DNA from: Archegozetes longisetosus
Taxonomy: Eukaryota > Arthropoda > Arachnida > Sarcoptiformes > Trhypochthoniidae
Assembly: GCA_018873245.2 (NCBI GenBank)
Contig: JAEMBT020000001.1
Coordinates: 1,364,001-1,428,000, forward strand
DNA length: 64,000 bases
Direction: 5' to 3'
Shown here: positions 1-11,663 of the stretch, in pieces
How positions within the stretch are numbered: position 1 is the stretch's first letter
Layout: the number at the start of each line of letters is the position of its first letter
The notes under the pieces: generated by a model
Databases searched by the model: none
Seen by the model: only the letters and a program-made list of their open reading frames with translations
Told to the model about the DNA's origin: nothing
Position numbers and translations under genes: made by a program

Positions 1-701
1 ACCTATAATAACATACGGAATGATGGATAAAATGAAATAAAAAGATATCTTACATTGTTGTTGTGTTAGACCCAAGTGTTGACAGATAGAAACAATTAAG
101 AGGAATAAAAAGATATTAGCTCTCATCTCTGAGAGTATAAAAATATTCACATTAGCCAAATGGTAATGCAATTGGCATTATTCCTATTGAATGAATTCCA
201 CCATTTTTGCATGAAAACTATCTCTTCACATAGAATACTGTAAATCGCTATTTCTGTGTCTTCAAAGTGATTGTGCCTATAGTAACATAGGATACAATTG
301 ACGTCAATTTCGGAGAGTTTCTACACTTGCGTGACTTAACTGTTACAATATTTTTATTATGCGTCTAATGCCATATAATTTTAATCTTCCATAGAATCGC
401 TATATAAAGAGGACAATACACTAAAGAAGAATGTTTTTAACAGCAAATATTACTCAGATTTTCAATTGACAACAATTTATTCGATTAGGAAAAGAATATT
501 CTCATAGAAGAACTATAGAAGAATTATCATACAATAAAAACGAGTTTATTACAGATAAAATTGGTTACAATAATAATTACTGTAATAATAATTTATAAAT
601 AAATTGATTTCTATATAATTAGATATAACTGAAAAATAAATATCAACCTTCAGCTAATTCAATATAATTCAAAAGAAAGTGTGCAGATCACGATTATTCG
701 A
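1..701. other. intergenic sequence 3' of Drosha
   Basis: AT-rich sequence without a supportable coding segment on either strand. The only likely functional piece is at its right end, where the Drosha 3' UTR and poly(A) signal lie. I see no tRNA-like or repeat structure. Confidence 0.6.
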
Positions 702-707
702 TTTATT
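702..707 (-). terminator. Drosha poly(A) signal AATAAA
   Basis: On the minus strand the Drosha stop TAA (708-710) is followed directly by AATAAA. If used, the 3' UTR would be only about 20-30 nt. A second minus-strand AATAAA lies near 544-550. That this hexamer is used is inferred from position only. Confidence 0.5.
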
Positions 708-3700
708 TTAGTTCTGTCTCTTCTCTTCTTTAGTTTTGACTGTCTTATCCCTATCTTTTTTCTTCTTTGCCTGAGTTTTCACTGACTTAACACTTCTCTC
801 TATCACTTTTTTCTGATGATTCAATTGTGGAAAGAGTTCTGCCAAACAAATATAGAAATTAACAAATTAACGAAAAGTTAATAACTAAAATTGAATGGAA
901 AAAAGTCCAAATTACCTCTGGATGATTCCAAAGCATTAGAGGCAGCATTCATTTCTGCCTCTTGAATGCTATGACCAGTTCCAGTGGCCAAACGTTGATC
1001 ACGAAAATAAACAGCCACCACATACACTCTAGTATTTGTCGGTCCTCTGCACTCGATAACTCTATACATATTACAATTTATATTAGTAATAAAACATAAA
1101 ACCAGTAAGCTAATTATATCAATGGAAGAGTAAAGTTTGGAATAGTTGCACGAAATACTTATCTAGTAATAAGACAAATAATTTAATAGAAGCTTGATTA
1201 TACTCAATATAACTTAACTATTAATAGCAATGTTAGGCAATAGTACTAATAGTATGCTACTTCAATTTCTTTAATACATCATTAAACATTTTTGAAATTG
1301 TGCTCATTTTTTATTCTCCATAAAAAATATTCCTAATCTTAATCTAATGCACACATAGATTAGAGCAGTGATATGCTTGAAAACTTAGGGCTTTTTATTT
1401 CATGTAATTTTCTTAATTTAATTGTTTGATGCTTCCAACGAAAAACAAGTTTAATTCAAAATATTGAGTGCACCTCAATGTTGCAAAATACGCGTTAATC
1501 AAGACAAACTTTTCATAGTAATACACACGAAAATAGTACGAATGTGAGCCATAAATCAGTTATCAATTACTGATAGGGTCTTAAGATTAAAAGGATAGAT
1601 TCATTAAGTGAGGTAAGTTGAGATCTTCAAACTATACTATTGTTATCAACAATTGCGGATATAATCAAAACCGGACTTATAATACTTAGACATTACTCAA
1701 TTACTTTTCATTAACTTATCATCGAGATTGCTGCTATTCTTAGAGTTGTAATTTATTTAGTATAAGGTTTGCGTTTCTGATTGCCAGGTATTATGTTACT
1801 GCACACGATGTAACACAAATGCAATTCTTATCCAAAACTACTCTTCAACTCAAATTCAATATTTCAATGTCATTTTGTCAAACTAATCGATTCAAACTTA
1901 ATACATCAAAATTGTTTGCACAAGGATATATAGTAGTACAATTTAAAGAAAAGTAACAAACGAATGCTTACTTATAGACAGGTATATCAGGTTCTCCACC
2001 GTCAACAGATCGTAGTGTAAGACAGCACTGTTGGAGCTTCGATTTCGGATCATTCCAGTCCTGATTCATTATGAAATCTTCTAATCGTGGGAAAAAACAC
2101 ACTTCGCAGAACAAGCGACAATAAACTAATCCTTTGTCCACATAGAGTGCCCCTAAGAATGCTTCCAACAGATCTGCTCTGTCTTTCGTCTTGAGTTCTC
2201 CCTTCGCGTAATTATAAATAGCAATTTGAGTCATTGCTAAATCATCACAAACTACTGCTTGAGTTTTGTTGTTAACTAAAGAGCTTCTGAGTAGAGAGAG
2301 GTGCCCCTCATGATGTTCTGGAAAAAATTTATAGAGATATTCTGATGCCACCAATTGTAGAACTGTGTCGCCCAAAAACTCCATTCTTTGGTTCGATCCA
2401 AGCGTCAAGTTATTAAACCCAACGCTACGATGCGTAAAGGCTCGCGCCAATAGACGAATGTGTGTGAACTCTATTCCAGTCACTTCTTCGAATTTAATCA
2501 GTTCTTTCAAACGCGGAATAGTGTCGATGTAATGTCGGTCACCGTTTGGTTCCTGATTTTGAAGAGGATGTTTGGGATAATTAACCCAAACATCGAGTAA
2601 TTCTGGATCTTCACCAAATAAAGTATTCGAAAATATACGATCCGCCACTTCAACACCTCCATCCAGAAAGAGTGCACCCATTAATGCTTCAAAACAATTA
2701 GCCATTGCATGTCTAAGCTCAAGATCATGGCAGAGATCAGATCCATGTGCGTATAACATGAACTTCTCTAACTGTAATTTTTTGGCCAAAACAGCTAATT
2801 GTTGGTTCTGCACAAGCGCTGCTCTATATGTCGCTAAACCCCCTTCCTCTAAGTCTGGAAACATGAAATATAAGTGAATCGATGACATGAATTCGACAAC
2901 GGCGTCGCCGAGAAATTCAAGTCTTTCGTTGTGATTGATATTAGAAGTTGTTTCTTCATTACAACCAAATCTGGACATAATATTGATCAACATATTTATT
3001 CCACGTTTTCTTGTATTCATAAAATGAACTCTTCTGTCACCGTATTGTGGTTGCCTTATCCCACAATTTGTCAAAGCATTTCTCGCGTGATCAGGATTTG
3101 TACCGAAATTCTCTCGATATGAGGGATGAGTTAGAGATAATTGTAATAAATATCTATCAGAAAAACTATAACCGATTATTCCCTCCAAGTATTGCAGCGA
3201 CTGATGAAATCTCAAGTGACAAACTAGTACTGGAAGAAGCAAAGAGTGCTGAACAATATCGCATTGAATGCCAGTTGTATAGAATCCTTTGCTGCTCATC
3301 ACAACAGTCACGTCGCGCTTCAGATCACTTTTCATTCGCATTTCTTGTAACTTCTCCTCTTTTTGCATTAGAGTTTGTTTATCAATATAAGAAACTTTCT
3401 TCTTATTAGCTAATAAATGGCGAAACTTGACGTAATCCCTCCACGCTTTCTGATATTTAGGGTTTCCGGCATAACTCAATTGTGGCGGACGAATTCCAAA
3501 GTGTACAATAACAGGATATCCATCGTTTGTCTTTTCAGAATTATTGCTGTTGTCCTCGTTAACAGTTCCATCAATCAAATCATCAGTTTCTCTATCTATT
3601 TGATCAACTCTTAAAGAGCATGGTTTCATTCCTGGATAGGTAACTATCATTCCTTTTAGTTGTTTCGCGAATTCCATCCATTCCTCTTCACTCATCTTCT

Positions 3701-6096
3701 TATAGTCGTCCAATTTATTTTCATCGATAACTGGCTTACTGCTATTTATCAAGTATTGCAAAATGACATTTAAAGATAATAACTCTTTTCCGTTATCATC
3801 CAATAGACGTGAAAATCGAGGCATGAAATGAAATCGCGGACAACCGTCATCTCCATCTGCCTTTAAGTTCAAGTCAACCAATTCAAGTAACTCTCGAAAG
3901 ATATAAGTGGAAAAGTATTCCAAATCCAAGACATTAAAATTGATAGGAAACTTTTCTTCGACAAAAGTGACGGTATATTCGATATTAAACCGAATGACTT
4001 TACATGGAGGCAAATTAGTCAAAGGCGAGTGAGAAAATAGTGAAAATCCTTCAAACACAAACTCGTGCCCGTCGTGAGCTATTGTTGTTGGAAATTTTGT
4101 CAAAAAATTCGTGTTTGGATTGATTGATATCCGATAGTGAAATAACCTGCTTCTGTTATTACTATTAGGATCACAGAGTTCCAGGTTTTCTTCGCCCGGA
4201 TATATTCCATGACGAATACCTGTTTTGCGGGCCTTTGCACTACATCGACAGAGGGGTCCGTCATTCATCTATAGTTTGAAAAATCGTTTCTTTTAATCTA
4301 TCACATCTCTCTCTGTTTATAAAACTTATAAAAACTGAAAGTCAGTGCTGAATAAAACTATGGGAGGGCATTGAAATATTCAGTCAACGTGAAATGCATT
4401 TGTAAGATTTGCATAGGAACTTAGGTAGAAAATCGCCGAATTCTCCCTCTTCCCCCCCCCTCAAGCCCAGCTGCAGGTGACATTACCGAAGAAGACATTC
4501 TTGGGCCCATTCAACTTCAAAGTATTATTTATTGATTCGGTCGGAAATTTTCTACTCAAAGTCCTTTAAATGTCGTACATGATAATAATGGAAAAACTAA
4601 ACTTTCAAATAAGAAAAGTCAAATATAGCCAAAAGATAGTCAATCATTTTTAAACAGTAAAAGTAGAGTTGAAAGATTATTTGAAATACTAAAAACTTTG
4701 ATAGTTAGAACAACTTTAGTGCTAATCTAACAATTATATAAAAGAAGTACAAACCTCTCCAGGATCATTATACCACAGCTCATCATGCAGTCTCCACGGG
4801 TGAGTTTTTTTACGCTGCAGCTCTTCATAAGCCGTATCTTCACAGTCCTCATCGTTACTATCACTTCCACTACACGAAGAATCGCTACTTGAGACTAAGA
4901 AGAAAATAAATGATGGAATATAAAGAATATGAAAAATTGAAAGAAAATAATGAACTACTTATTGATTTCGGTGGTTTCAATTTCACAGGTCTGGCAGGAA
5001 ATTGAAAAGCAGGCTTGAGAGCTCTCGCGCGTTCTGCTCTCTCCAGTAATTCATATCGAAATTTGTCCTTCAATTCTAACATGCGCTTCGTGGCCGTAAC
5101 ACATTCCGCATTATCACGTTTTGTTTCATAGAACAGTTCTGCCGGAGAACACCTGAACCATTCGACTGGCTTTGTGAAGATTTGCTCGGCATCAAAACTT
5201 TGCTCTTTCTTCACTGGTACTTTGTTGATGGCATCTTTTCTACCGGTATTGGGTTTTTCGTTGTTTTCTTCAGAGATTGAATTACTTTCTTCGCTATTTC
5301 TGTTACTATGTGAATATTTTCTCTTTTTTGAGACCAGTTCACTCGAAACGTCTGAATTACTATTGCTATTACTACTAATACTACTATTACTACTACTGAC
5401 ATTTTTATTACTATGACTTTCTGGAGGATATATTTTATCATTTCTCTGATATTTCGATTTGTTATTATTACTAAATTCATTACTTCTAAATCTATTATTA
5501 TTATCACGTTTTGCATTTTTATCACTTCTTTGATTATTTTGAAACGAACTTTTCTGACTGCAATTGAATTTATTTCGTGATGAATGAGAGGAAACCTCAA
5601 AACACTTTTTATGAGGTGCTTGTGAACTATGATTGCTGTTATCACAGTTACTGTTAGAGAATCGTTGAACTGATGGCACTATTGGGTGATTTCTGGCAGT
5701 ATTTAATTGATTACACATTTGTGTCTCATTACAAGATTGAGACATAAATGGGTTGATTTGAGGTCTCATTAATGGCATTGTATTCATATTGTTCCATGAA
5801 TTCATTTGCATTGAATTCATGCCATCGTGTGACAGATATGTCATCGATTGTGCGAATGGATGTGTTTGTGGTCCGAGCAATGGTTGCGGTTGTGGTCGAA
5901 TAGCAGGTGCAGAATAAAAGCCATAACCACTTTGCGGTGAATGCGATGGTCTTTGATTGTAAACCATATTATTCCAGATCGGATTCCACTGAGGAATCAT
6001 TGGTGGCATAGAAGACGACGACACCATATTCGGTCTGTTGTTCATATGATTCATAGTATTGTTCGCATTCATGTTCGATGGCATTCGTGAAGACAT
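708..6096 (-). CDS. Drosha: Ribonuclease 3 Drosha (microRNA Microprocessor nuclease)
   Basis: Complete five-exon model: complement(join(708..838, 916..1061, 1972..4268, 4755..4894, 4959..6096)), 1283 aa (human about 1374). Drosha cleaves primary microRNA hairpins in the nucleus together with DGCR8/Pasha. The first ~300 residues are Met/Pro/Asn/Ser-rich and low-complexity. The junction LWYNDPGE|MNDGPLC, inside the conserved central region, proves that the upstream exons belong here and that the Met at 4268 is internal. RNase III domain a carries NERLEFLGDAVVEF (about residues 873-886) and ANCFEAL; domain b carries QRMEFLGDTV (about 1053) and ADLLEAF, so both acidic catalytic sets look intact. 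The double-stranded RNA-binding domain is split over the last three exons (about 1170-1250; AVYFRDQRLATGTG, then LFPQLNHQKKVIER). An in-frame stop precedes the ATG at 6096. Intron 1062-1971 (910 nt) and intron 4269-4754 hold nothing recognisable. Confidence 0.95.
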
Positions 6097-6518
6097 CTCG
6101 ATGTGAATGTTTAGAATGACTACAGCCTTAAATTTAATAAATTAACAAAATATTAATTTAATAATCGAAGAATGGATTCATAATTAGACTGATTTATTAT
6201 TAAAAGTAAATTAGTTGTAATGAGTAAAAGTTGAGTCATTTTCTTAATAATATTGTTATGAAATGTTTATAAATAAGTGAAATTGAATTCAAAAATATCG
6301 TATTTATATTACTGAACCAATAATAGTATGAAATCATAGTAATCACTAAATAACGTCAACAAAGCGAACCTAAAGTCATGTGCGAATCTATTTCATGTTT
6401 ATTTTCAAATTGCGTTTCTTCACTAATAAAACTTATTAATAATTAATATTTAATTAACTTTTTCATTCAGTTTGATCTTTAATTTGGTTAATAACCACTT
6501 AGTGAATAATATCTTAAA
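6097..6518. promoter_or_regulatory. shared divergent promoter region of Drosha and SYF1
   Basis: 422 bp separate the two start codons, so both 5' UTRs and promoters must lie here unless distal 5' exons exist. The sequence is AT-rich. I recognise no TATA box or other core motif with confidence. Confidence 0.5.
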
Positions 6519-9281
6519 ATGGTTTCGGCGGACAATAACGAAGAGACCAGAAAGTTCTTTGTTCAGGTAAGAAACCCATTTGTTTCGGATTTAAATATTG
6601 TTATTAGTTAATATTTATTTATTAAACAAAATAAATTTGATATAAAATTATTAATTTATGCTGTGATTAGAGCGACGATGATTTACCTTTTGAAGAAGAC
6701 ATTCTTCGAAATCCTTATTCAGTGAAGCATTGGCTGAGATATATTGACCACAAGAAAGAATGTTCACCAGAAGTGGTGAATATGATTTATGAAAGAGCAC
6801 TCAAGGAACTTCCTGGTAGTTATAAATTGTGGATCGGATATTTGAGGCTAAGGATCAAACAAATCAATGGAAACTTAATGATTGATCCAATGGTCAAAGA
6901 TGTAAACAATTGTTTTGAGAGAGCTTTAGTTTTTATGAATAAAATGCCTCGAATTTGGATTGAATATTGTCAGTTTCTTATCAGTCAAAATGAGATCACC
7001 AAAACAAGGCGCACGTTAGATCGTGCTCTACAGTCATTGCCAATAACTCAACACAACAGGATTTGGCCAATTTATCTCAATTTCATCAAATCCTATGACA
7101 TTCCTGAAACTGCTGTCAGAGTTTATAAACGCTATCTTAAGCTACAGCCAGAAGACGCCGAAGAATACATTGAATACTTGTGTTCAGTGGGACGATTAGA
7201 TGAGGCTGCTGTCAAGTTGGCTGAAATTGTGAATAGAGAAGATTTTATATCAAAAGAAGGAAAATCAAAGCATCAATTATGGACTGAATTGAGTGAAATA
7301 ATTTGCAAAAATCCTGATAAAGTGCATTCGCTTAATGTAGACGCAATTATTCGCGAAGGCATCAATAGATATACTGATCAACAGGGAATGCTTTGGATTA
7401 GTTTAGCTGAATATTACACGAGAAGTGGCCTGTTTGAAAAGGCCAGAGATGTTTACGAAGAGGCCATTCTTAGTGTTATGACTATCAGAGACTTTTCCCA
7501 AGTGTTTGACGCCTACGCTCAAAGCGAAGAAAAACTGATAAAAGCAAAAATGGATTTGGCAACACTTACAGAAGATGATGACATTGAGCTGGAGTTGCGG
7601 TTAGCGCGATATGAAGACCTGATTGAAAGAAGACCTCTATTACTGAACAGTGTGGCCCTAAGACAGAATCCTCATAATGTCGATGAATGGCACAAAAGAG
7701 TTAAACTTCTAGAGTCCAAACCAGCTCAAGTGATTGAAGTTTATACTGAGGCCGTCCAAACAGTTGATCCGAAATTGTCAGTCGGAAAATTGCACACATT
7801 GTGGGTAAACTTTGCAAAGTTTTATGAAGAAAATGGTCAAATTGATGATGCAAGATTAATATTCGAAAAGGCGACCACCGCTTCATTCACTAAAGTCGAA
7901 GATTTAGCTGCAGTTTGGTGTGAATGGGCAGAAATGGAATTGAGACACGATTGCTACAAAGAAGCGTTGAAGTTGATGCAAAGGGCAACAGCTGCTCCAC
8001 CAAAGAAAGTTGCGTATTATGACCAAAACGAACCCGTTCAGTATAGACTCCATAAGTCGTTGAAAATATGGTCGATGTACGCCGACTTAGAAGAAAGTTT
8101 CGGTACTTTCAAGTCTACTAAAGCTGTTTACGATAAAATTATTGATTTGAAAATAGCTACGCCTCAAATCATTATCAATTATGGATTATTTCTCGAAGAG
8201 TTGAAATATTATGAGGAAGCGTTTAAAGCATACGAAAAAGGAATTTCATTATTCAAATGGCCCAATGTTTTCGACATCTGGAATACATATTTGACTAAAT
8301 TTCTGAAACGATATAATGGAAGCAAATTGGAGCGCGCTAGAGATCTATTTGAGCAGTGTTTGGAGGCATGTCCTGCAAAATTTGCGAAATCATTTTACTT
8401 ATTGTACGCAAAGTATGAAGAAGAGTACGGTTTAGCAAAACATGCGATGGCGATTTATGATCGTGCCACTAGATCTGTTTTACCTGAAGAACAATTTGAT
8501 ATGTTTAATATATTCATTAAAAAAGCTGCCGAAATGTTTGGTGTGACGTATACTAGACAGATATATGAAAAGGCAATCGAAGTCTTGGCGGATAGTCAGG
8601 CCAGAGAGATGTGCTTAAGATTTGCTGATCTGGAACGCAAACTTGGAGAAATAGATAGAGCCAGAGCTATATATGCGCATTGCAGCCAAATGTGTGATCC
8701 AAGAACTACACAGCAATTTTGGAATACTTGGAAAGAATTCGAGATCAAACACGGAAATGAGGACACAATTAGAGAAATGTTAAGAATCAAGCGTTCAGTT
8801 ACTGCGACCTTTAACACTCAAGTCAACTTCATGTCGGCTCAAATGTTGGCTGCAGTCAACGCCACCTCAGAAAATACAGATCCGAATAAAATGAATGAAT
8901 TAGAAGATGCTGTCAACACTATGAATTCGGGGACAAGCACTAATATCGCTCCTAAAAGTTCAGTTTTGTTTGTTAGATCTAACACACAATCAAATGAAGA
9001 ATCAGTCGATTTGCCTAAAACTGCAAATCCGGATGAGATCGATATTAATGATGATGATGACGAAGAAGAAGACGACGACGACGAGGAGGAGGAAGAAAGT
9101 AGAGAAAAATCTAAGTCTAAAATTAAAGGTAAGAGCACTAAACACTAATTTAGTTTATTTATCAATAATTACAATATTTATTTGAATAATTAATTTGATA
9201 AAAATAGAAATCGAACAAAAAATGGTTCCGCGGGAGGTTTTCGGAAGTTTGAAAGCAGAAGAGGCTGAAGATGAAGATTGA
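6519..9281 (+). CDS. SYF1: Pre-mRNA-splicing factor SYF1 (XAB2), HAT-repeat protein
   Basis: Three-exon model: join(6519..6566, 6671..9128, 9208..9281), 859 aa (human XAB2 855). SYF1/XAB2 is a scaffold of the spliceosomal Prp19/NTC complex and in vertebrates also links to transcription-coupled repair. The protein is a run of half-a-TPR (HAT) repeats, for example EEDILRNPYSVKHWLRYI near the start and AREMCLRFADLERKLGEIDRA near residue 660, followed by an acidic D/E tail (about 790-825). Exon 1 codes for only 16 residues and joins in phase 0 to SDDDLPFEED. The last exon restores the family C-terminus (VPREVFGSLK then an acidic end). Reading through the last donor would instead end early at 9148 with a non-conserved tail. 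The gene is divergent from Drosha and convergent, with 4 bp between stop codons, with the next gene. Confidence 0.95.
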
Positions 9282-9285
9282 GCAA

Positions 9286-11368
9286 TCATTGTTTAAGTCT
9301 GTCGATTACATCATTTAGTTCATAGAAAACAGTAACTAATCTTTGTTTGTCTTTATGTGCATTGATAAGAGCTCTATTTTGTTTCAAACTGTCGATACAT
9401 TTCTCCATAAAATCAATCTTTTCATTCAAATTATAATTATTGACATCAATAATAGTTGGAAAACCGCATTCGCTTTCTTCGCTCATTTTTCTCTTTCTGT
9501 TTTGTGAATTTTCACCCAAACAAAATGTTTGACTCTTTTCGATTACAGTTTGACTATTATTTTCCAGTTGTCTTCTTTTGAGTCCACATTCAATTGTATT
9601 TTGTAAATATTCTATTTTCTCATTTTCATCCATTCCACAATTGACCTAAAATGTAAAATAAATTATTTAATCTTATAGATTTAAATTTTTGTAATAAAAT
9701 GCAAATTACTTTAAACTTAATGAGATGTTGTTTAAGTGCTTTCTTAATATTTTGATTTTTACAACATTCAGTTATTATCGATTTAAATTTAGACTTCAAT
9801 GAGATGTTAGTCATTGCAGTTAAAACGCTGTATTTGGCATAAAAATTTGTTGCGTAATCGAATAGTTGTTGAAGTATAAGGACAAATATTTTTATAAATT
9901 GATTCTCAAGTGAAACTGGCATTTCAACAATCGAAACATGACACAAAAACTTTGACACAACTGATATCAAATCCAAATTAGGCTTAGCTTTAATTAAAAC
10001 ATTTCTTAATTTTGTCATGAGCTTTAGAAGCATTTCTTTTGTAGTGTTTGGGATTAATACGATTAGTAAATCAATGAAATCGCAATAAAAATGAACTTCA
10101 TCAGAGGTAAGAAATTTTTCAGCAAACGATTGAGACAAGTTTTCGCGATTTTTATCACTTATTTCATCACTCAGCAATAAACTCATCAAAATGTGAATCT
10201 TTTCATTTGTAATAATCTTCTCGTTTTCAATCATAGAACTTATTGTGAAAAATATATCATTAATTTGTTGCGATGAAAGAATAAGTGATAAATTCAAATT
10301 TTGCCAAACTTTCGAATAAGTAATGATATCGTAATCTTTGATTAAATATTCGACTTCTAACTCTTGTAGAAACGGTAAAATGCGATTGAGAACAGAAACA
10401 AAGTTTGCAAAGCAATAATCGTCGATATGTAGAGACATGTTGAAGAGAAGACAAGAGTAATGGTAACAAAGTGGAGATTTTGATTGTCGAGCGATGAAAC
10501 ACAAGACATCAGAGGCTAATAAATTGCTGACACATTCATTTGAAAGTAAACTTTCAAACAATAATTCTTCGACGAAATTGATTTGATACTCATTTAAAGT
10601 CAAAACGAATCCACAAATATTAAAACAAACGTATTCATAGAAACTCATTTGACTGTAAATTAATAATTGTTTCAAAAATTAGTCAAAATAATCAAAATAT
10701 CATAAATTTAGATAAATTAAAGAAAAATTGTGATGACTTAGGCCATGAAAAGTTCAAGAGTTTAAGAGTTTTTATGATAATTGATGTCTAAAGAATAAAT
10801 CAGAGAAAATAAAGGATAAATATTTAAAACTACGATTAATATTACGGATCGAATGATTGATAGCTAAAATGAAAGGCAAAACTTACAAATCGGAGTTAGA
10901 CATGAAGTCAACGATTTTGGGTAAACAAAGATCAGAATAACAATTCGGTAACGATTTAAAAATAGTCGAAAGAATACAATTTTCGGTCTGTTTTAACGAC
11001 TTGATCCATAAATCGATCATATCGTCATGAATTTGAGCCAATTTTTGCATCAAATTAATCAAACCGATTATGTATTGATAGTATTGATTGCTCTGATTAT
11101 GACAGTAATTATTATAATTGAGAATAATATTTGGCAATTCTTCACGAGTTAATAATAAGAAAAGGGTTGACTCGTTCTCGACTGACTCAGAAAACAATTC
11201 TGTGAAGAGTTGGTCATAATTTTCATTATTTTCATTGAATGAGTCCTATTTAAAATGGAATTTAATTAATTAGTTACTTAATACATTAAATGAATGATTC
11301 GTTCGAAATTGAATTAAACATTGATTAAAGAATACCTCAAAAGGATCGATTGTATCGTTTTGTGTCAT
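9286..11368 (-). CDS. unidentified helical protein (weak resemblance to FIRRM/C1orf112)
   Basis: Exons supported by matching phases: 9286..9645 (119 aa plus stop), 9710..10652 (314 aa) and 10887..about 11197 (at least 103 aa), so about 540 aa or more. The protein is Leu/Ile/Asn-rich and looks all-helical, like a HEAT/ARM-type solenoid, with a basic stretch NRKRK and a coiled-coil-like C-terminus. The segment with LLASDVLCFIARQ in the middle exon reminds me of the recombination/mitosis regulator FIRRM (C1orf112). That is from memory and weak. The 5' end is unresolved: an ATG at 11366-11368 opens MTQNDTIDPFE followed by a donor, but the likeliest acceptor after it (near 11245) gives the wrong frame. 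Acceptors near 11199 or 11185 are alternatives. The gene diverges from RPL5, with 295 bp between start codons. Confidence 0.65.
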
Positions 11369-11578
11369 TGTTTGTGATGAAAAGAATAGTTAAATACAAA
11401 TAATTGATGAAATGAGATGACAAACAGACTAAATTTGTTATAATTTAGAAATGTTTAGATTTATTTGAAAAGCAGATGACTCGTATTTTAGCGCCAAAGC
11501 ACGTAATATCGATATAAAGACGTAATTGATGTATAACTAAGTGAATTCATACAAACGGAAGTCTGAATTTTAGCCACA

Positions 11579-11594
11579 TTTCTCTTCCTTTCCT
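11579..11594 (+). promoter_or_regulatory. pyrimidine tract, possible TOP-type start of RPL5 mRNA
   Basis: A 16-nt run of only C and T lies about 70 nt upstream of the RPL5 ATG. Ribosomal protein mRNAs in animals usually start with a C inside such a tract, which controls translation through the TOR pathway. That transcription starts here is inference. Confidence 0.35.
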
Positions 11595-11663
11595 GTGAAT
11601 GGTTCTATGAAAACCATTTCGTTAAATAGACTTCAATTAAATTAAGGACAATAATCACCAACA

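Noticed and set aside
5174-5645. Leu-rich and Val/Ile-rich frames on both strands
   Set aside because: Shadows of the low-complexity Drosha N-terminal exon.
8839-9138. Minus-strand serine-rich frame
   Set aside because: Antisense shadow of the acidic D/E tail of SYF1.
9129-9148. SYF1 ending at the stop at 9148
   Set aside because: The GT donor at 9129 and exon 9208-9281 restore the conserved VPREVFGSLK terminus, so read-through is unlikely to be the main form.
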